Assembly (NCBI GenBank): GCA_002737725.1
Contig: NSIP01000001.1
Span: 1-64,000 of the forward strand
Length of the DNA stretch: 64,000 nt
Direction of reading: 5' to 3'
DNA from: Rhodospirillaceae bacterium
GTDB taxonomy: Bacteria; Pseudomonadota; Alphaproteobacteria; Rhodospirillales; Rhodospirillaceae
Shown: piece by piece, positions 26,668 to 36,297 of the stretch
How positions within the stretch are numbered: position 1 is the stretch's first letter
Layout: the number at the start of each line of letters is the position of its first letter
Notes under the pieces: generated by a model
What the model was told of the DNA's origin: nothing
Seen by the model: the letters and a program-made list of their open reading frames with translations, nothing else
The model's database searches: none
Made by a program: the position numbers and the translations under genes

Positions 26668-28578
26668 ATGGCCGACACCGAAATCAAAAACAAACCCGAG
26701 GAAAACATGCAGTTCCAGGCCGAGGTGGCCAAGCTGCTCGATTTGGTGGTTCATTCGCTGTACTCGAACACCGAGATTTTTCTGCGCGAGTTGATTTCTA
26801 ACGCCTCAGACGCCTGTGACAAGTTGCGTTATGCGGGCTTGAGCGAGCCCAAGCTGCTCGATGACGGCAGCGCCACATTTGAAATTCACCTTGGCCTCGA
26901 CAAGACTGCCAAGACCCTGACGATTGTCGACAACGGCATTGGCATGAACCGCGAGGAGTTGATTGCCAACCTGGGCACCATCGCCAAATCCGGGACCAAC
27001 GAGTTTTTGAAATCCTTGAGCGGCGACAAATCCAAAGATGTGTCGCTGATTGGCCAGTTCGGCGTCGGCTTTTATTCCTCGTTTATGGTCGCCGATAAAG
27101 TGGACGTGTACAGCCGCAAAGCCGGCGATAAAACCGGATACCGCTGGAGCAGCGATGGCAAGGGCGCATTCACCGTCGCCGTACACGACGACGTGGCACG
27201 CGGCGCCAAAATCGTGCTGCACATGAAAGACAGCGCCGACGAATTTTTGGATGCGTTCCGTCTGCGCCAAATTGTGAAGACCTATTCTGACCACATCGCT
27301 GTGCCGGTGATTTTAGATGCGGTCGCCGGTGAGAAAAAAGACGACGAAGAGGCCGTGAAGGCCGAGACGCTGAATTCCGCCTCGGCACTATGGACCCGGC
27401 CTAAAAGCGAAATCACCGCAGATCAATACAAAGAATTCTATCATCACGTGGGCCATGCGTTTGACGACCCCTGGCACACCTTGCATTTCAAGGCCGAGGG
27501 GGCCATTGAGTACACCTCACTGCTGTACATTCCCTCGGCCAAACCCTTCGACCTCTTCAACCCCGAGCGCAAAAACGCGGTGAAACTTTACGTCAACCGC
27601 GTGTTCATTTCCGATCAGTTGGAAGGCCTCTTGCCGCGCTATTTGCGTTTTGTGCGCGGCGTGGTGGATTCGTCCGACCTGCCGCTGAACATCAGTCGCG
27701 AGATGCTGCAGAACAACCCGATCTTGCGCAAAATCCAAGGCGGGCTGGTGAAACGGCTGCTGAAAGACCTGACCGCGCGCGCCGAGAAGCCTGACGAATA
27801 CAATGCGTTCTGGGAGGTGTTCGGGCCGGTGATGAAAGAGGGCCTGTACGAAGACTTTGAACATCGCGATGAGCTGCTGAATTTGGCGCGCTTTCGCTCC
27901 TCAACACACGAGGGCTGGGTGTCGCTGAAAGATTACGTGGCCCGCATGAAAGAGGGCCAAGACGCCATTTACACCATCACCGGCGATAACGCGGCCATGT
28001 TGAAAAATAGTCCGCAGCTCGAAGGCTTTATGGCCAAGAGCATTGAAGTGTTGCTGCTGACCGACCCGATTGATGAGTTCTGGGCCTCGTCAGTTGGCCT
28101 CTACGACAAAAAAACTTTCAAGACGGTCGCCACCGCAGGTGATGATTTGGCCAAAATCAAAGGCAGCGAGACTGAGGAGAAAAAAGAAGACCAAGGGGCT
28201 GCATCTGAACAGGCCATCAAAGACCTGATCGAGGCGTTAAAAAAATCACTGGGCGCAGCGGTGGCCAATGTGCGCACCACCGACAAACTCAAAGGATCTC
28301 CGGTTTGTCTGGTCGCCGATACAGGCGGCATGAGCCTGCATATGGCGCGCATGCTAAAGCAACATGGCGATGCGCAAAGTTTGGCGGTGCGCAAGATCCT
28401 GGAAATCAACGCCAAGCATGCGCTGATCAAGCGGCTCATGGTCCTCTCGGGTGCAGCGTTCGATTGCGCGGCTGCGTTGCTCTTGGATCAAGCGCGCATC
28501 GTCGAGGGCGAGCCCGTGCCCGATCCGGTGGGCTTTGCCAAGCGCTTGTCGGCGATGATGGAAAAAGCGCTGGGTTAA
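26668..28578 (+). CDS. htpG: Chaperone HtpG (Hsp90)
   Basis: A full-length 636-residue bacterial Hsp90. The N-terminal ATPase domain has LRELISNASDACDKLRY, the DNGIGM motif and a lid region ending IGQFGVGFYSSFMVADKV. The middle domain includes YVNRVFISDQ and the arginine-bearing DSSDLPLNISREMLQ. The C-terminal dimer domain ends with NAKHALIKRL and a closing Met/Glu/Lys helix. The chaperone matures client proteins in the cytoplasm under stress. The ATG at 26668 follows AGGGTAAAC. The stop shares the TTAA bases with the convergent DUF1223 gene. Confidence 0.97.
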   Translation: MADTEIKNKPEENMQFQAEVAKLLDLVVHSLYSNTEIFLRELISNASDACDKLRYAGLSEPKLLDDGSATFEIHLGLDKTAKTLTIVDNGIGMNREELIANLGTIAKSGTNEFLKSLSGDKSKDVSLIGQFGVGFYSSFMVADKVDVYSRKAGDKTGYRWSSDGKGAFTVAVHDDVARGAKIVLHMKDSADEFLDAFRLRQIVKTYSDHIAVPVILDAVAGEKKDDEEAVKAETLNSASALWTRPKSEITADQYKEFYHHVGHAFDDPWHTLHFKAEGAIEYTSLLYIPSAKPFDLFNPERKNAVKLYVNRVFISDQLEGLLPRYLRFVRGVVDSSDLPLNISREMLQNNPILRKIQGGLVKRLLKDLTARAEKPDEYNAFWEVFGPVMKEGLYEDFEHRDELLNLARFRSSTHEGWVSLKDYVARMKEGQDAIYTITGDNAAMLKNSPQLEGFMAKSIEVLLLTDPIDEFWASSVGLYDKKTFKTVATAGDDLAKIKGSETEEKKEDQGAASEQAIKDLIEALKKSLGAAVANVRTTDKLKGSPVCLVADTGGMSLHMARMLKQHGDAQSLAVRKILEINAKHALIKRLMVLSGAAFDCAAALLLDQARIVEGEPVPDPVGFAKRLSAMMEKALG

Positions 28579-29270
28579 GCGGCGTCAGACACGCGTAATT
28601 GCGCGACCGCCTGAACAGGCCCCAAGTTTTCGGGCTGTAACCAGACCGCGACCCCGGCCGCATTCGCAAGATCGGGCCGCCATGTGAGCTGGGTGGGGAT
28701 ACCGCCATGTGTGCCAAGTCGTTCCAAGCTCTTGGCTATATTGACATTCGCTAGCTTGCGCCCCGCATTCTCGCCGCTAGGTACGGTGGTTGATGTGACG
28801 CGCCCATAGACCGCAGCGAAGACTGAAACGTTGGACGCAGCGGACCCTTGATCAATGTTCACCAGCACTGAGTTATCTGTGTTGTGCTGGAGCGCGATGA
28901 CCGGGCGTTGTTCGCTGCGGCTCGCAGCAGTGGTGACCGCGCACGCGGCTTCGCGTTCCTCTTGGCCGGGAAATTCGATACTGCCGTTGAACACCATTTG
29001 CGGAGTGTAGATCGAGCGGTTGCCAAAGGCGGCGCGATAACGACGTTGACGGCGCGTGAATTCAGGCGATGAAAATGGGTCTTTCCAGCCCAACTGATCC
29101 CAATAGTCCACATGAAACGCGAGCGCGACCACATCAGCCGGTGGGCACGACGAACATCCTTGCGATGTGAAGAGCTCGACGAGCACCAGATTGTTTGCTG
29201 CGCGCGCCGGCGTCGATGCAAGAAGACCTGCAGTAACGCGCGTGTGAACGAAATGTCGGCGGGTGATCAT
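28575..29270 (-). CDS. DUF1223 secreted thioredoxin-like protein
   Basis: A 231-residue exported protein (signal ending near TPARA) of the DUF1223 family. It starts LVLVELFTSQGCSSCPPAD, a thioredoxin-like strand with a CxxC pair, and continues with VVALAFHVDYWDQLGW, FNRRSIYTPQMVF-like sequence (NRSIYTPQMVFNG) and VAVWLQ. Directly after CPPAD other family members as I recall have about ten residues of helix (an LxELAxRPD stretch). Here this helix is missing, with the frame kept, which puts the CxxC helix next to the second strand. Function of the family is unknown. The gene ends on the htpG stop. Confidence 0.82.
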   Translation of the reverse strand: MITRRHFVHTRVTAGLLASTPARAANNLVLVELFTSQGCSSCPPADVVALAFHVDYWDQLGWKDPFSSPEFTRRQRRYRAAFGNRSIYTPQMVFNGSIEFPGQEEREAACAVTTAASRSEQRPVIALQHNTDNSVLVNIDQGSAASNVSVFAAVYGRVTSTTVPSGENAGRKLANVNIAKSLERLGTHGGIPTQLTWRPDLANAAGVAVWLQPENLGPVQAVAQLRVSDAA

Positions 29271-29327
29271 GAAAAGAGTATGCCCCGAATGTGCAGAGGC
29301 TTCACTTCACCTTTCAGTGAGTGCGCG

Positions 29328-31049
29328 CTACCGATCCCCCGCCTCGAGAAACGGCAAAAAACTCTCGCCCCATTTGGTGAAGTCTTCGTCTAAATATTGA
29401 AATGTTGCGTTAGGTGCTGCTTTGGCGGCGGCCTGGGTATGAGCGTTGTTGGGGTCCCACTTGGTGGTGGCGATCAACGTCGGCACCGGTGATTTTTTTA
29501 AGTTGTCGTAGGTCGAATACCGGAAATGCGCCTGATAGGCCGTGCGGTACATATTGCCCGCCGTCAACAATGAACACACGCGCTCGTGCACCATGGCGGT
29601 ATCCAAAAACGGCTCGCGCTGGATCACACCCTTAGCGATGCGATCAAACCACGGATAGTAAATGCCCTGGTCGCGTATTTGCTGCCAACACTGCATCAGG
29701 TGCCCGCCGTGCCAGATGGGCGTAACCTCGGGCGTGTAATTTTCCTGAATCAAGCGTTGTTCCTCGCCGGTGTGTTCAAACACATTGGACATGACAAGGC
29801 GGCGAATGCGCGTGGATGGCATGAGGGCAAGGTCAAGCCCCACGAAGCCACCACCCCACATGCCATAGAAATCCACTTTCGCGAGGCCGAGGGTTTCCAG
29901 CACGCCATTCAGGGCCTGGGCATAGTGATGCACATCGACGTTGTCGTATCCAATGGTGTTATCGGATTCACCCGAGCCCGGCAGATCGAACGCCAAGACT
30001 GAGCGACGCCCAATGAAAGACTTTGTAATCGCCTCAACCGTGCCGACCGATGACGCGGCATCGTGTTGGACCAACACTGGAACGGTGGAGGCGTCAGTAT
30101 TCAACTGCATGTGAACCTGACCGCCCGAGACGGATACAAAGTCTTCGGACAGCGCGCCGTTAATCGGCTTGGCGGGCAGCGGGGGTGGCGGCTGATCAGC
30201 ACGGCCAATATGTGCTGCGAGAAAAGCGACAGCACCAGCGCGAGCCATACTTAAACTTGACGCCAGGTCAAAGCTGGACGATGGGGGGGGTGAGGATATG
30301 CGCGCCAATGACACAAAGATGTGATCAGCAGGCGCGCCCGTGAATAGCACCGGCACCTGGACTTGCGCGATGTGCGCCGTGGGGTTGAAACCCAACGCCG
30401 AGATTATGCCACGGTGATATCCGCGCCCATGCTGGCCGCCTGCTAAAAATTGGCTTAACCGGCTTTGTAGTTCGTCTGGTGAGGGCATATCGTCGTCGAT
30501 GCGCGTGGCCAGCGATTTGACCCACCACGGCGAGAAGCAATTTTCCTCACGCAAGAAAGCCCACAGCCACGCCAAATGGCTGCCGTCCCACTTAGGTTCG
30601 AAAATGGGAATGACATGCTGCGCTTGAGTTGCCTGGACACCAGACAGTAGCGGCAGTCCATTGAGTGCGGCACATGCAAAGCGCTGCGGATCGCACATGG
30701 CGAGCTGCAACGCCACCGCCGCCCCCTCGCCTTCGCCATAAACGGCAGAGCGCTTGATCCCAAGCTCTGTGAGGAGATTATTGATATCGTCAACGTAGTC
30801 ATTAAACAGCGGAATATCTTTGTCGCGCGACGCCAGAGACCAGGAGTTTCCGTAACCCGCCAGATCAGGCGCGATGACCGTGAATTTTTCCGACGCCATC
30901 TGCATAAAGGGGATCATGCTTTTGGATGATCGCGGCAAACGATGAATCGCAATGATTAGCGGGCCGCCACCCATACGCCGGTAATGCACCTGGCGCTGAC
31001 CGATGGTGCAAAAATGGCGCGTGAGGCCCGGGATGGCTGCGTCGGTCAT
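29328..31049 (-). CDS. Tandem alpha/beta-hydrolase-fold protein with altered nucleophiles
   Basis: The 573-residue protein holds two alpha/beta-hydrolase domains in a row, about 10-285 and 300-570, joined by a proline-rich linker (PPPPLPAKP). Domain 1 shows HRLPRSSKSM in the oxyanion region and DLAGYGNSW. At the nucleophile elbow it has GEGEG (105-109) where GxSxG is expected. Domain 2 has FDLPGSGESD and an elbow GMWGG (396-400), with Trp at the nucleophile position. Neither domain therefore has the usual Ser/Asp/Cys. No signal peptide is visible. The gene starts five bases after the beta-lactamase-like gene upstream and is likely in its operon. It may be a binding protein or use other chemistry. 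Confidence 0.78.
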   Translation of the reverse strand: MTDAAIPGLTRHFCTIGQRQVHYRRMGGGPLIIAIHRLPRSSKSMIPFMQMASEKFTVIAPDLAGYGNSWSLASRDKDIPLFNDYVDDINNLLTELGIKRSAVYGEGEGAAVALQLAMCDPQRFACAALNGLPLLSGVQATQAQHVIPIFEPKWDGSHLAWLWAFLREENCFSPWWVKSLATRIDDDMPSPDELQSRLSQFLAGGQHGRGYHRGIISALGFNPTAHIAQVQVPVLFTGAPADHIFVSLARISSPPPSSSFDLASSLSMARAGAVAFLAAHIGRADQPPPPLPAKPINGALSEDFVSVSGGQVHMQLNTDASTVPVLVQHDAASSVGTVEAITKSFIGRRSVLAFDLPGSGESDNTIGYDNVDVHHYAQALNGVLETLGLAKVDFYGMWGGGFVGLDLALMPSTRIRRLVMSNVFEHTGEEQRLIQENYTPEVTPIWHGGHLMQCWQQIRDQGIYYPWFDRIAKGVIQREPFLDTAMVHERVCSLLTAGNMYRTAYQAHFRYSTYDNLKKSPVPTLIATTKWDPNNAHTQAAAKAAPNATFQYLDEDFTKWGESFLPFLEAGDR

Positions 31050-31054
31050 GCGCC

Positions 31055-32314
31055 CTACCCCATGAACGCCTGATAGGTGAGTGCGCGCATGTCTTCTTCA
31101 AAATAATTATCGAAGTCATCAACCTGGGTCATCGACAGGCCCACGATCTTATTCGTGGGGTCGACCCAGAAGTGCGTGCGTTGAGCCCCCGACCAATGGT
31201 AGCTGCCTGCACCACCGTAGTAGTCGCGGCTCGCGGGGATCAAATCGACACCGAAACCAAGGCCGAATCCTGAATCGCGCGTATCCATGATCGATTTTGG
31301 CAAATGATTGGCGCGCATCATGCTCACGCTTTCCGGGCCCAATAGACGCGCACCGTTCCACTGGCCTTCGTTCAGCAGCATGCTAGCAAAACTAAGATAA
31401 TCGTCGGCCGTTGACGTCAGACCCTCGCCACCTGAAGGCGCAGTGGGTGGCGCAAGGAAGCGACTGACAGCTTCGGGGCCGAAATTCTCTAATCCTTTCT
31501 CGGTCGCACGATAGGATATCGCCACGCGCTTGGCTTGAGATGGTGTAATAAAAAACGCTGTTTCGGTCATACCCAGCGGTACGAAGATGCGTTCTTGAAA
31601 AAACTCTGCCAGCGGTTGGCCCGAGGCCACCTCAATCACACGACCGAGGATGTCCGTTGCGATGCTGTAGTTCCACTTCGAGCCGGGCTCGAACAACAAT
31701 GGTAGTTTTGCAACGGCATCGCAGAATTCGGGCAGCGAGCTGAAATTCTGAACGCTGAGCTTACGTTCGGCCTGCAATTTCTCGACCGCCGAGCCGCGCG
31801 GGGTGCCGTATGACAGACCCGAGGTATGCATCATCAAATTACGGATTTGCATTTTTCGTTTAGCAGGCACGGTCACCATGTCGGCGCCTTCACCACTAAC
31901 ATAGATCTGACTTTGGGCAAACGCCGGAATGAACTTGGAAACTGGGTCGGTAAGGCGAATTTTATTTTCCTCAACTAACATCATCGCAGCCACGCTGGTG
32001 ATGGGTTTTGTCATGGACATAATGCGAAAGATGGTGTCGCGCGACATGGGTATTTTTGATGCGATGTTGCGATAACCAACCGAATCAAAATGCACGAGTT
32101 TGCCGTTGCGCATGATGGCCGCCAGAAACCCCGGTGCTTCGCCCGCATCGACACGCCGTTGCAACGCCACACCGATGCGTTTCAAACGCTCGGGATCAAA
32201 GCCTTGTGATTTTGGCGACGTGGTGGGCAAATCGCGGGCAAACGAACGGCTGCTCGTGAGCGATAAGGCCGCGGCAGCGGCAGTGGTCAATAATTCACGG
32301 CGTTGAAGGTGCAT
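31055..32314 (-). CDS. Beta-lactamase-like serine hydrolase (class C/EstB type)
   Basis: A 419-residue exported hydrolase of the beta-lactamase/esterase EstB group. A twin-arginine-like signal (QRRELL followed by an Ala-rich core) starts the protein. The catalytic SxxK reads SMTK within IFRIMSMTKPITSVAAMML, and the second motif tyrosine is in KWNYSIATDILG. MHTSGLSYG and SGGEGLTSTADDY are typical of this family. Such proteins are usually esterases, transesterases or D-amino-acid peptidases rather than antibiotic-degrading enzymes. It is the first gene of a two-gene unit with the double alpha/beta hydrolase. Confidence 0.88.
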   Translation of the reverse strand: MHLQRRELLTTAAAAALSLTSSRSFARDLPTTSPKSQGFDPERLKRIGVALQRRVDAGEAPGFLAAIMRNGKLVHFDSVGYRNIASKIPMSRDTIFRIMSMTKPITSVAAMMLVEENKIRLTDPVSKFIPAFAQSQIYVSGEGADMVTVPAKRKMQIRNLMMHTSGLSYGTPRGSAVEKLQAERKLSVQNFSSLPEFCDAVAKLPLLFEPGSKWNYSIATDILGRVIEVASGQPLAEFFQERIFVPLGMTETAFFITPSQAKRVAISYRATEKGLENFGPEAVSRFLAPPTAPSGGEGLTSTADDYLSFASMLLNEGQWNGARLLGPESVSMMRANHLPKSIMDTRDSGFGLGFGVDLIPASRDYYGGAGSYHWSGAQRTHFWVDPTNKIVGLSMTQVDDFDNYFEEDMRALTYQAFMG

Positions 32315-32457
32315 GATTTTCTCTGGGTCAAAGATAGCAACAGTAATGTTTTTCTATATATTAAACTGTATGTCTTGGCGTTAGGGGGGTGTCTCGTGCG
32401 TGAAAGTATTCCTGTCTGAAGGACTATCCGCGAAGCTTATGTCGACACATATCATGA

Positions 32458-32628
32458 TCTCGGAAGAATATTCTTACTCGCATTGAAACCCTGGGTACTA
32501 ACCTATGTAATTACATTTGCGATCGGGTTTTATTTACCGCTATCCAAGCACGCGGCCCAAATGTCGATGTCTTGTGTGCATTTGTTGCGGCCATCTTTAG
32601 CGGATATTTTGCCGTCGCGATGTACTGA
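32458..32628 (+). other. Open frame without start, possible remnant
   Basis: Between two stops a frame of 56 codons reads a protein-like segment (RIETLGTNLCNYICDRVLFT and then CAFVAAIFSGYFAVAMY). It has a hydrophobic C-terminal part and lacks an ATG/GTG/TTG start in a sensible place. Another frame over the same bases (from TTG 32483) also has a hydrophobic start. Together they suggest a decayed small membrane-protein gene. The 328-base stretch 32315-32642 holds nothing else I can name apart from the promoter region of the serine hydrolase. Confidence 0.25.
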
Positions 32629-32642
32629 TATAAATTGCAGGG

Positions 32643-32984
32643 ATGGTCAAAAAAACAGCGGAAGTAAATATTAATCTCGGCAGAGCGGAGCGCTATATCC
32701 TGGGGTTTTCAGCGCTGTGGTTTACAATTAACAGCTTCCTGCCCTTCGCAATCTCTAAATGGACACCAGAAGCTGCAATATATGTTGGCTTTATCCAGAT
32801 CGGAGCGTTTGCAATTACCTTATTTTTTATTCTTGCACTTCCCGCCGCTGCTGACGAAATGGAAAACCCAATCACGTTGAAATGGAAAATCGAATACGGC
32901 TCGTGGTTGCAAAAATTTTTGGGGTGCTTCTTGCCTGCTCCTTGCCGCCCATCATCATCGTGCGGCTTTTGCAGGCGTCTATGA
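32643..32984 (+). CDS. Small two-helix membrane protein, unknown
   Basis: A 113-residue protein from ATG 32643, with two hydrophobic segments (about residues 17-37 and 44-67) and then a positively charged soluble end. I do not recognise it. The region is visibly richer in A and T than its neighbours. From 32882 a second frame with two more hydrophobic segments begins inside this gene. The two may be one four-helix protein split by a frameshift, or two overlapping genes. The last 30 residues (Cys/Ser/Arg-rich) look unnatural, which favours the frameshift explanation. Confidence 0.4.
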   Translation: MVKKTAEVNINLGRAERYILGFSALWFTINSFLPFAISKWTPEAAIYVGFIQIGAFAITLFFILALPAAADEMENPITLKWKIEYGSWLQKFLGCFLPAPCRPSSSCGFCRRL

Positions 32985-33130
32985 TCGATTTTCCAAATAT
33001 CAGCGAGTTTGTATTCTCTATTCTAAATTTCCCACTCTCCGCCATTACAATTTCAGGGATCTACGCCGCGTATAAAATACGTAAAAACGAAATCGCTGAG
33101 CTGCAACTTGCAATGACCGGTGAAAATTAA
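32882..33130 (+). CDS. Small membrane protein, possibly the second half of the preceding gene
   Basis: An 82-residue frame from ATG 32882 with hydrophobic segments at about 9-29 and 41-64 and a charged C terminus (KIRKNEIAELQ). Coding character looks better here than in the overlapping end of the previous frame. If one base was lost near 32880-32940 the two frames would form a single four-helix protein of about 160 residues. Function unknown. The aconitase terminator lies just beyond its stop. Confidence 0.4.
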   Translation: MENRIRLVVAKIFGVLLACSLPPIIIVRLLQASMIDFPNISEFVFSILNFPLSAITISGIYAAYKIRKNEIAELQLAMTGEN

Positions 33131-33158
33131 ATCCATCGAGCCACATTACTCAAAGACA

Positions 33159-33188
33159 AACCCCGCGCCTAGCATAAGGCGCGGGGTT
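33159..33188 (-). terminator. Terminator-type hairpin after acnA
   Basis: A 12-bp perfect stem (AACCCCGCGCCT with AGGCGCGGGGTT) and a six-base loop sits between the convergent ends of a small membrane gene and aconitase, 27 bases past the acnA stop. The minus-strand side has TTTGTCTTTG, a broken T tract, so it should work mainly for acnA and perhaps weakly for the other strand. Confidence 0.82.
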
Positions 33189-33215
33189 GAGCTTGGTAAG
33201 TCGAATGCGTCGTGA

Positions 33216-35906
33216 TTACGCCGCCAAATTGCGCAGCACGTAGTGTAGAACGCCACCGCTGCGGTAGTAGTCCATCTCGCCCGAGTTATCGATGCGGCAT
33301 TGGACCGTCACGTTCTCAGTCTTGCCGTTCGCGCGATGAATAACAACGCTCACATCGCCGAGCGGCTTCAAGGTATTGAGCCCGGCGATATCAAAGGTCT
33401 CGGAGCCATCGAGACCCAGAGATTTGCGCGTGGCGTCATCTTTGAACTGCAAGGGCAACACGCCCATGCCAACCAAGTTAGAACGATGGATACGCTCGAA
33501 GCTTTCCACCAGCACGGCTTTGACGCCAAGCAAGTTGGTGCCCTTAGCCGCCCAATCGCGCGAGGAGCCGGTGCCGTATTCTTTGCCGCCGACCACAACC
33601 AACTGAATGCCCTCGGCTTTGTATTTCATGGCGGCATCATAGATGGCCATTTGTTCGCCGGTGGGCTGATACTTGGTTACGCCGCCTTCGACGCCCGGCA
33701 CCATTTCGTTTTTGATGCGGATGTTGGCAAAGGTGCCACGCATCATCACCTCGTGATGGCCGCGACGCGCACCGTAGGAATTGAAGTTTTTGGGTTGCAC
33801 CCCATTTTCCATGAGGTACTTGCCCGCGGGGCTGTCTTTCTTAATCGAGCCCGCAGGCGAGATGTGATCGGTGGTGACCGAATCACCCAAAATCGCCAGA
33901 GGTCGCGCACCTTTAATGTCAGTCAGGGCTTTGGCGGTTTTGGTAATGCCCGTGAAGTACGGCGGATTAGCAACGTAGGTGGACTTGGCCGGCCACGCGT
34001 AGGTTTCGGTCTTGTCGGCCTTCACCGCCTGCCAGGGCGCTGGGCCTTTGAATACATCAGAGTAGCGGTTGGTGAACATCGCCTTGGTCAGGAACTTCTC
34101 GATGCACTCGGCGACTTCTTTCGCGCTGGGCCAGATGTCTTTTAAGTACACCGGCTTGCCGTCTTTGCTGGTGCCAATTGATTCCGTAGTGATGTCGCGC
34201 GCGATGGTGCCAAACAAGGCATACGCCACAACCAAAGGCGGGGACGCGAGATAGTTGGCTTTGATGTGCGGGCTGATGCGGCCTTCGAAATTGCGATTGC
34301 CCGACAGCACGCCCGCAACCACCAGATCACCCGTTTCGATGGCTTTGGCGATGTTGTCGTCCAATGGCCCAGAGTTGCCAATGCACGTGGTGCAACCATA
34401 ACCCACCGTGTTGAACCCAAGCGCATCCAGATCAGCCTGCAGAGCGGCGGCATTCAGATAATCCGTCACGACCTGTGAGCCGGGTGCGAGCGATGTTTTC
34501 ACCCACGGCTTGCGGTTCAAACCTAGCGCGCGCGCTTTGCGGGCCACAAGCCCAGCCGCAAACAGTACCGATGGGTTGGAGGTGTTGGTGCAGGACGTAA
34601 TGGCGGCCAGCACCACATCGCCGTCAGATAAATTATCTTTGGCATAGGGGCCTGTAAGTCCCGTCACGGCGGTAGAAACAGGCGCGGGATGGCTGAAGCC
34701 TTCTTTCAAAACCTTATCAAATTCTTTGCTGGCGGCCGTTAGCGTGACGCGATCTTGCGGACGCTTGGGGCCAGCAAGCGAAGGTTCAACCGTTGAGAGG
34801 TCGAGCGAAATGGAATCGGTGAAAATCGGGTCGGGTGTGGTTTCATCGCGCCACATACCTTGCGCCTTGGCATAGGCTTCGACCAACGCCACGCGGCCCG
34901 CATCGCGACCGGTGAATTCCAAATAGCGCACGGTTTCTTTGTCGATGGGGAAGAAGCCGCAGGTGGCGCCGTATTCCGGCGCCATGTTGGAGATGGTGGC
35001 ACGGTCGGTCAGCGACAAATCGTTCAGTCCGGGGCCGTAGAATTCGACGAACTTATTAACCACGCCTTTTTTGCGCAGCATTTGCGTGACGGTGAGCACC
35101 AAGTCGGTCGCGGTCGTGCCGGGCATCAGCTTGCCCGTGAGCTTCATGCCGATGACTTCGGGGATGAGCATGGGCGTGGGTTGGCCCAACATGGCCGCCT
35201 CAGCCTCGATCCCGCCGACCCCCCAACCCAACACGGCCAAACCATTGACCATGGTGGTGTGACTGTCGGTGCCGACCAATGTGTCGGGATACGCAATCGT
35301 TTTGCCGCTTTCTTCAGCCGTCCACACCACTTGCGCCAAGTACTCGACGTTGACTTGATGGCAGATGCCCGTACCCGGTGGCACTACGCGGAAATTGTTG
35401 AAGCCCATTTGGCCCCAACGCAAGAATTGGTAACGCTCGCCATTGCGCTCAAATTCAATATCGATGTTTTGCTGCAGCGATGTGGTCGTGGCGTAGTGAT
35501 CGACCATCACCGAGTGATCGATCACCAGATCCACCGGAGAGAGCGGGTTGATTTTTTGTGGGTCGCCACCCAGCGCTTTGATGGCATCGCGCATGGCGGC
35601 TAAATCCACCACCGCAGGAACGCCCGTGAAGTCTTGCATCAGCACGCGCGCGGGGCGGTAGGCAATTTCTTGGTCAGGCGCCTTGGGGTTTTTCAACCAG
35701 GCGGCAACCGCCTTAATGTGATCGACCGTGACCGAGCTGCCGTCTTCGAATCGCAACAAATTTTCCAACAGCACTTTCATCGATGCCGGCAGGCGCGAGA
35801 CGTCCCCAATCTTTTCGGCGGCCGCAGGAATGCTGAAGTAATCGTAGCTTTTGCCCCCGGCAGTGATGCTACGGCGGGTTTTTAAGGTGTCATGTCCGGT
35901 GGGCAT
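33216..35906 (-). CDS. acnA: Aconitate hydratase AcnA
   Basis: A full-length 896-residue aconitase of the AcnA/IRP1 class, which isomerises citrate to isocitrate in the TCA cycle. The three cluster cysteines are visible in [10 protein letters not shown] and [13 protein letters not shown]. Substrate-binding regions include [23 protein letters not shown] (shown in part) and [17 protein letters not shown]-like sequence ([11 protein letters not shown]). The C-terminal swivel domain has [16 protein letters not shown]. The gene stands alone with its own terminator. Upstream is a 534-base gap containing several structured elements. ATG 35906 is the natural start ([14 protein letters not shown]). Confidence 0.97.
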   Translation of the reverse strand: MPTGHDTLKTRRSITAGGKSYDYFSIPAAAEKIGDVSRLPASMKVLLENLLRFEDGSSVTVDHIKAVAAWLKNPKAPDQEIAYRPARVLMQDFTGVPAVVDLAAMRDAIKALGGDPQKINPLSPVDLVIDHSVMVDHYATTTSLQQNIDIEFERNGERYQFLRWGQMGFNNFRVVPPGTGICHQVNVEYLAQVVWTAEESGKTIAYPDTLVGTDSHTTMVNGLAVLGWGVGGIEAEAAMLGQPTPMLIPEVIGMKLTGKLMPGTTATDLVLTVTQMLRKKGVVNKFVEFYGPGLNDLSLTDRATISNMAPEYGATCGFFPIDKETVRYLEFTGRDAGRVALVEAYAKAQGMWRDETTPDPIFTDSISLDLSTVEPSLAGPKRPQDRVTLTAASKEFDKVLKEGFSHPAPVSTAVTGLTGPYAKDNLSDGDVVLAAITSCTNTSNPSVLFAAGLVARKARALGLNRKPWVKTSLAPGSQVVTDYLNAAALQADLDALGFNTVGYGCTTCIGNSGPLDDNIAKAIETGDLVVAGVLSGNRNFEGRISPHIKANYLASPPLVVAYALFGTIARDITTESIGTSKDGKPVYLKDIWPSAKEVAECIEKFLTKAMFTNRYSDVFKGPAPWQAVKADKTETYAWPAKSTYVANPPYFTGITKTAKALTDIKGARPLAILGDSVTTDHISPAGSIKKDSPAGKYLMENGVQPKNFNSYGARRGHHEVMMRGTFANIRIKNEMVPGVEGGVTKYQPTGEQMAIYDAAMKYKAEGIQLVVVGGKEYGTGSSRDWAAKGTNLLGVKAVLVESFERIHRSNLVGMGVLPLQFKDDATRKSLGLDGSETFDIAGLNTLKPLGDVSVVIHRANGKTENVTVQCRIDNSGEMDYYRSGGVLHYVLRNLAA

Positions 35907-36223
35907 TGGTGGTCCCTATAGAAGGATGTGTGATTTGTGATCGCGTTGCCCACTTGATGCGAGCTTTGGAGGCATCATCCACATCTCCACCGCCTTGTCC
36001 AGGGATGAGCGCTGTGGAAAAATGAGCCAAGCCATTGGGATATATAACAAATCCGATTCTGGCAGTGGGATAAAGCCTCACAGTTTTGTCATACAAAGCA
36101 CCCGGTTTTCGCCACATTTGCCCAGCATTTTAGCACTATAAGCAACAGCTAATCCTAGCTCCTTCGGATTTGGACGTTGCTCGTCGGGGCGTATCCCCTA
36201 CCCCCCGATAGTCGTTGTACTGT

Positions 36224-36274
36224 CGGCGGCCAGCGCACCCCCCCCAACCCCATTGCCTGGCCGCCGCTTTTTTT
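36224..36274 (+). terminator. Orphan intrinsic terminator, possible small RNA end
   Basis: The plus strand has a 10-bp stem (CGGCGGCCAG with CTGGCCGCCG, 23-base loop) followed by seven T (36268-36274). No plus-strand gene precedes it: acnA upstream points the other way. The 317 bases between acnA and this stem contain another G/C inverted repeat near 36184-36208 and a TATAAG hexamer at 36137. A small RNA of about 130 bases ending here is possible. No known RNA family is recognised. Confidence 0.5.
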
Positions 36275-36297
36275 GGCGATGCGCCGCATCTCGTGGC

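Noticed and set aside
34860-35603. Long open frame antisense to acnA (247 codons)
   Set aside because: It lies wholly inside aconitase, which has all family motifs; the antisense translation is His/Arg-rich and has the look of a shadow frame.
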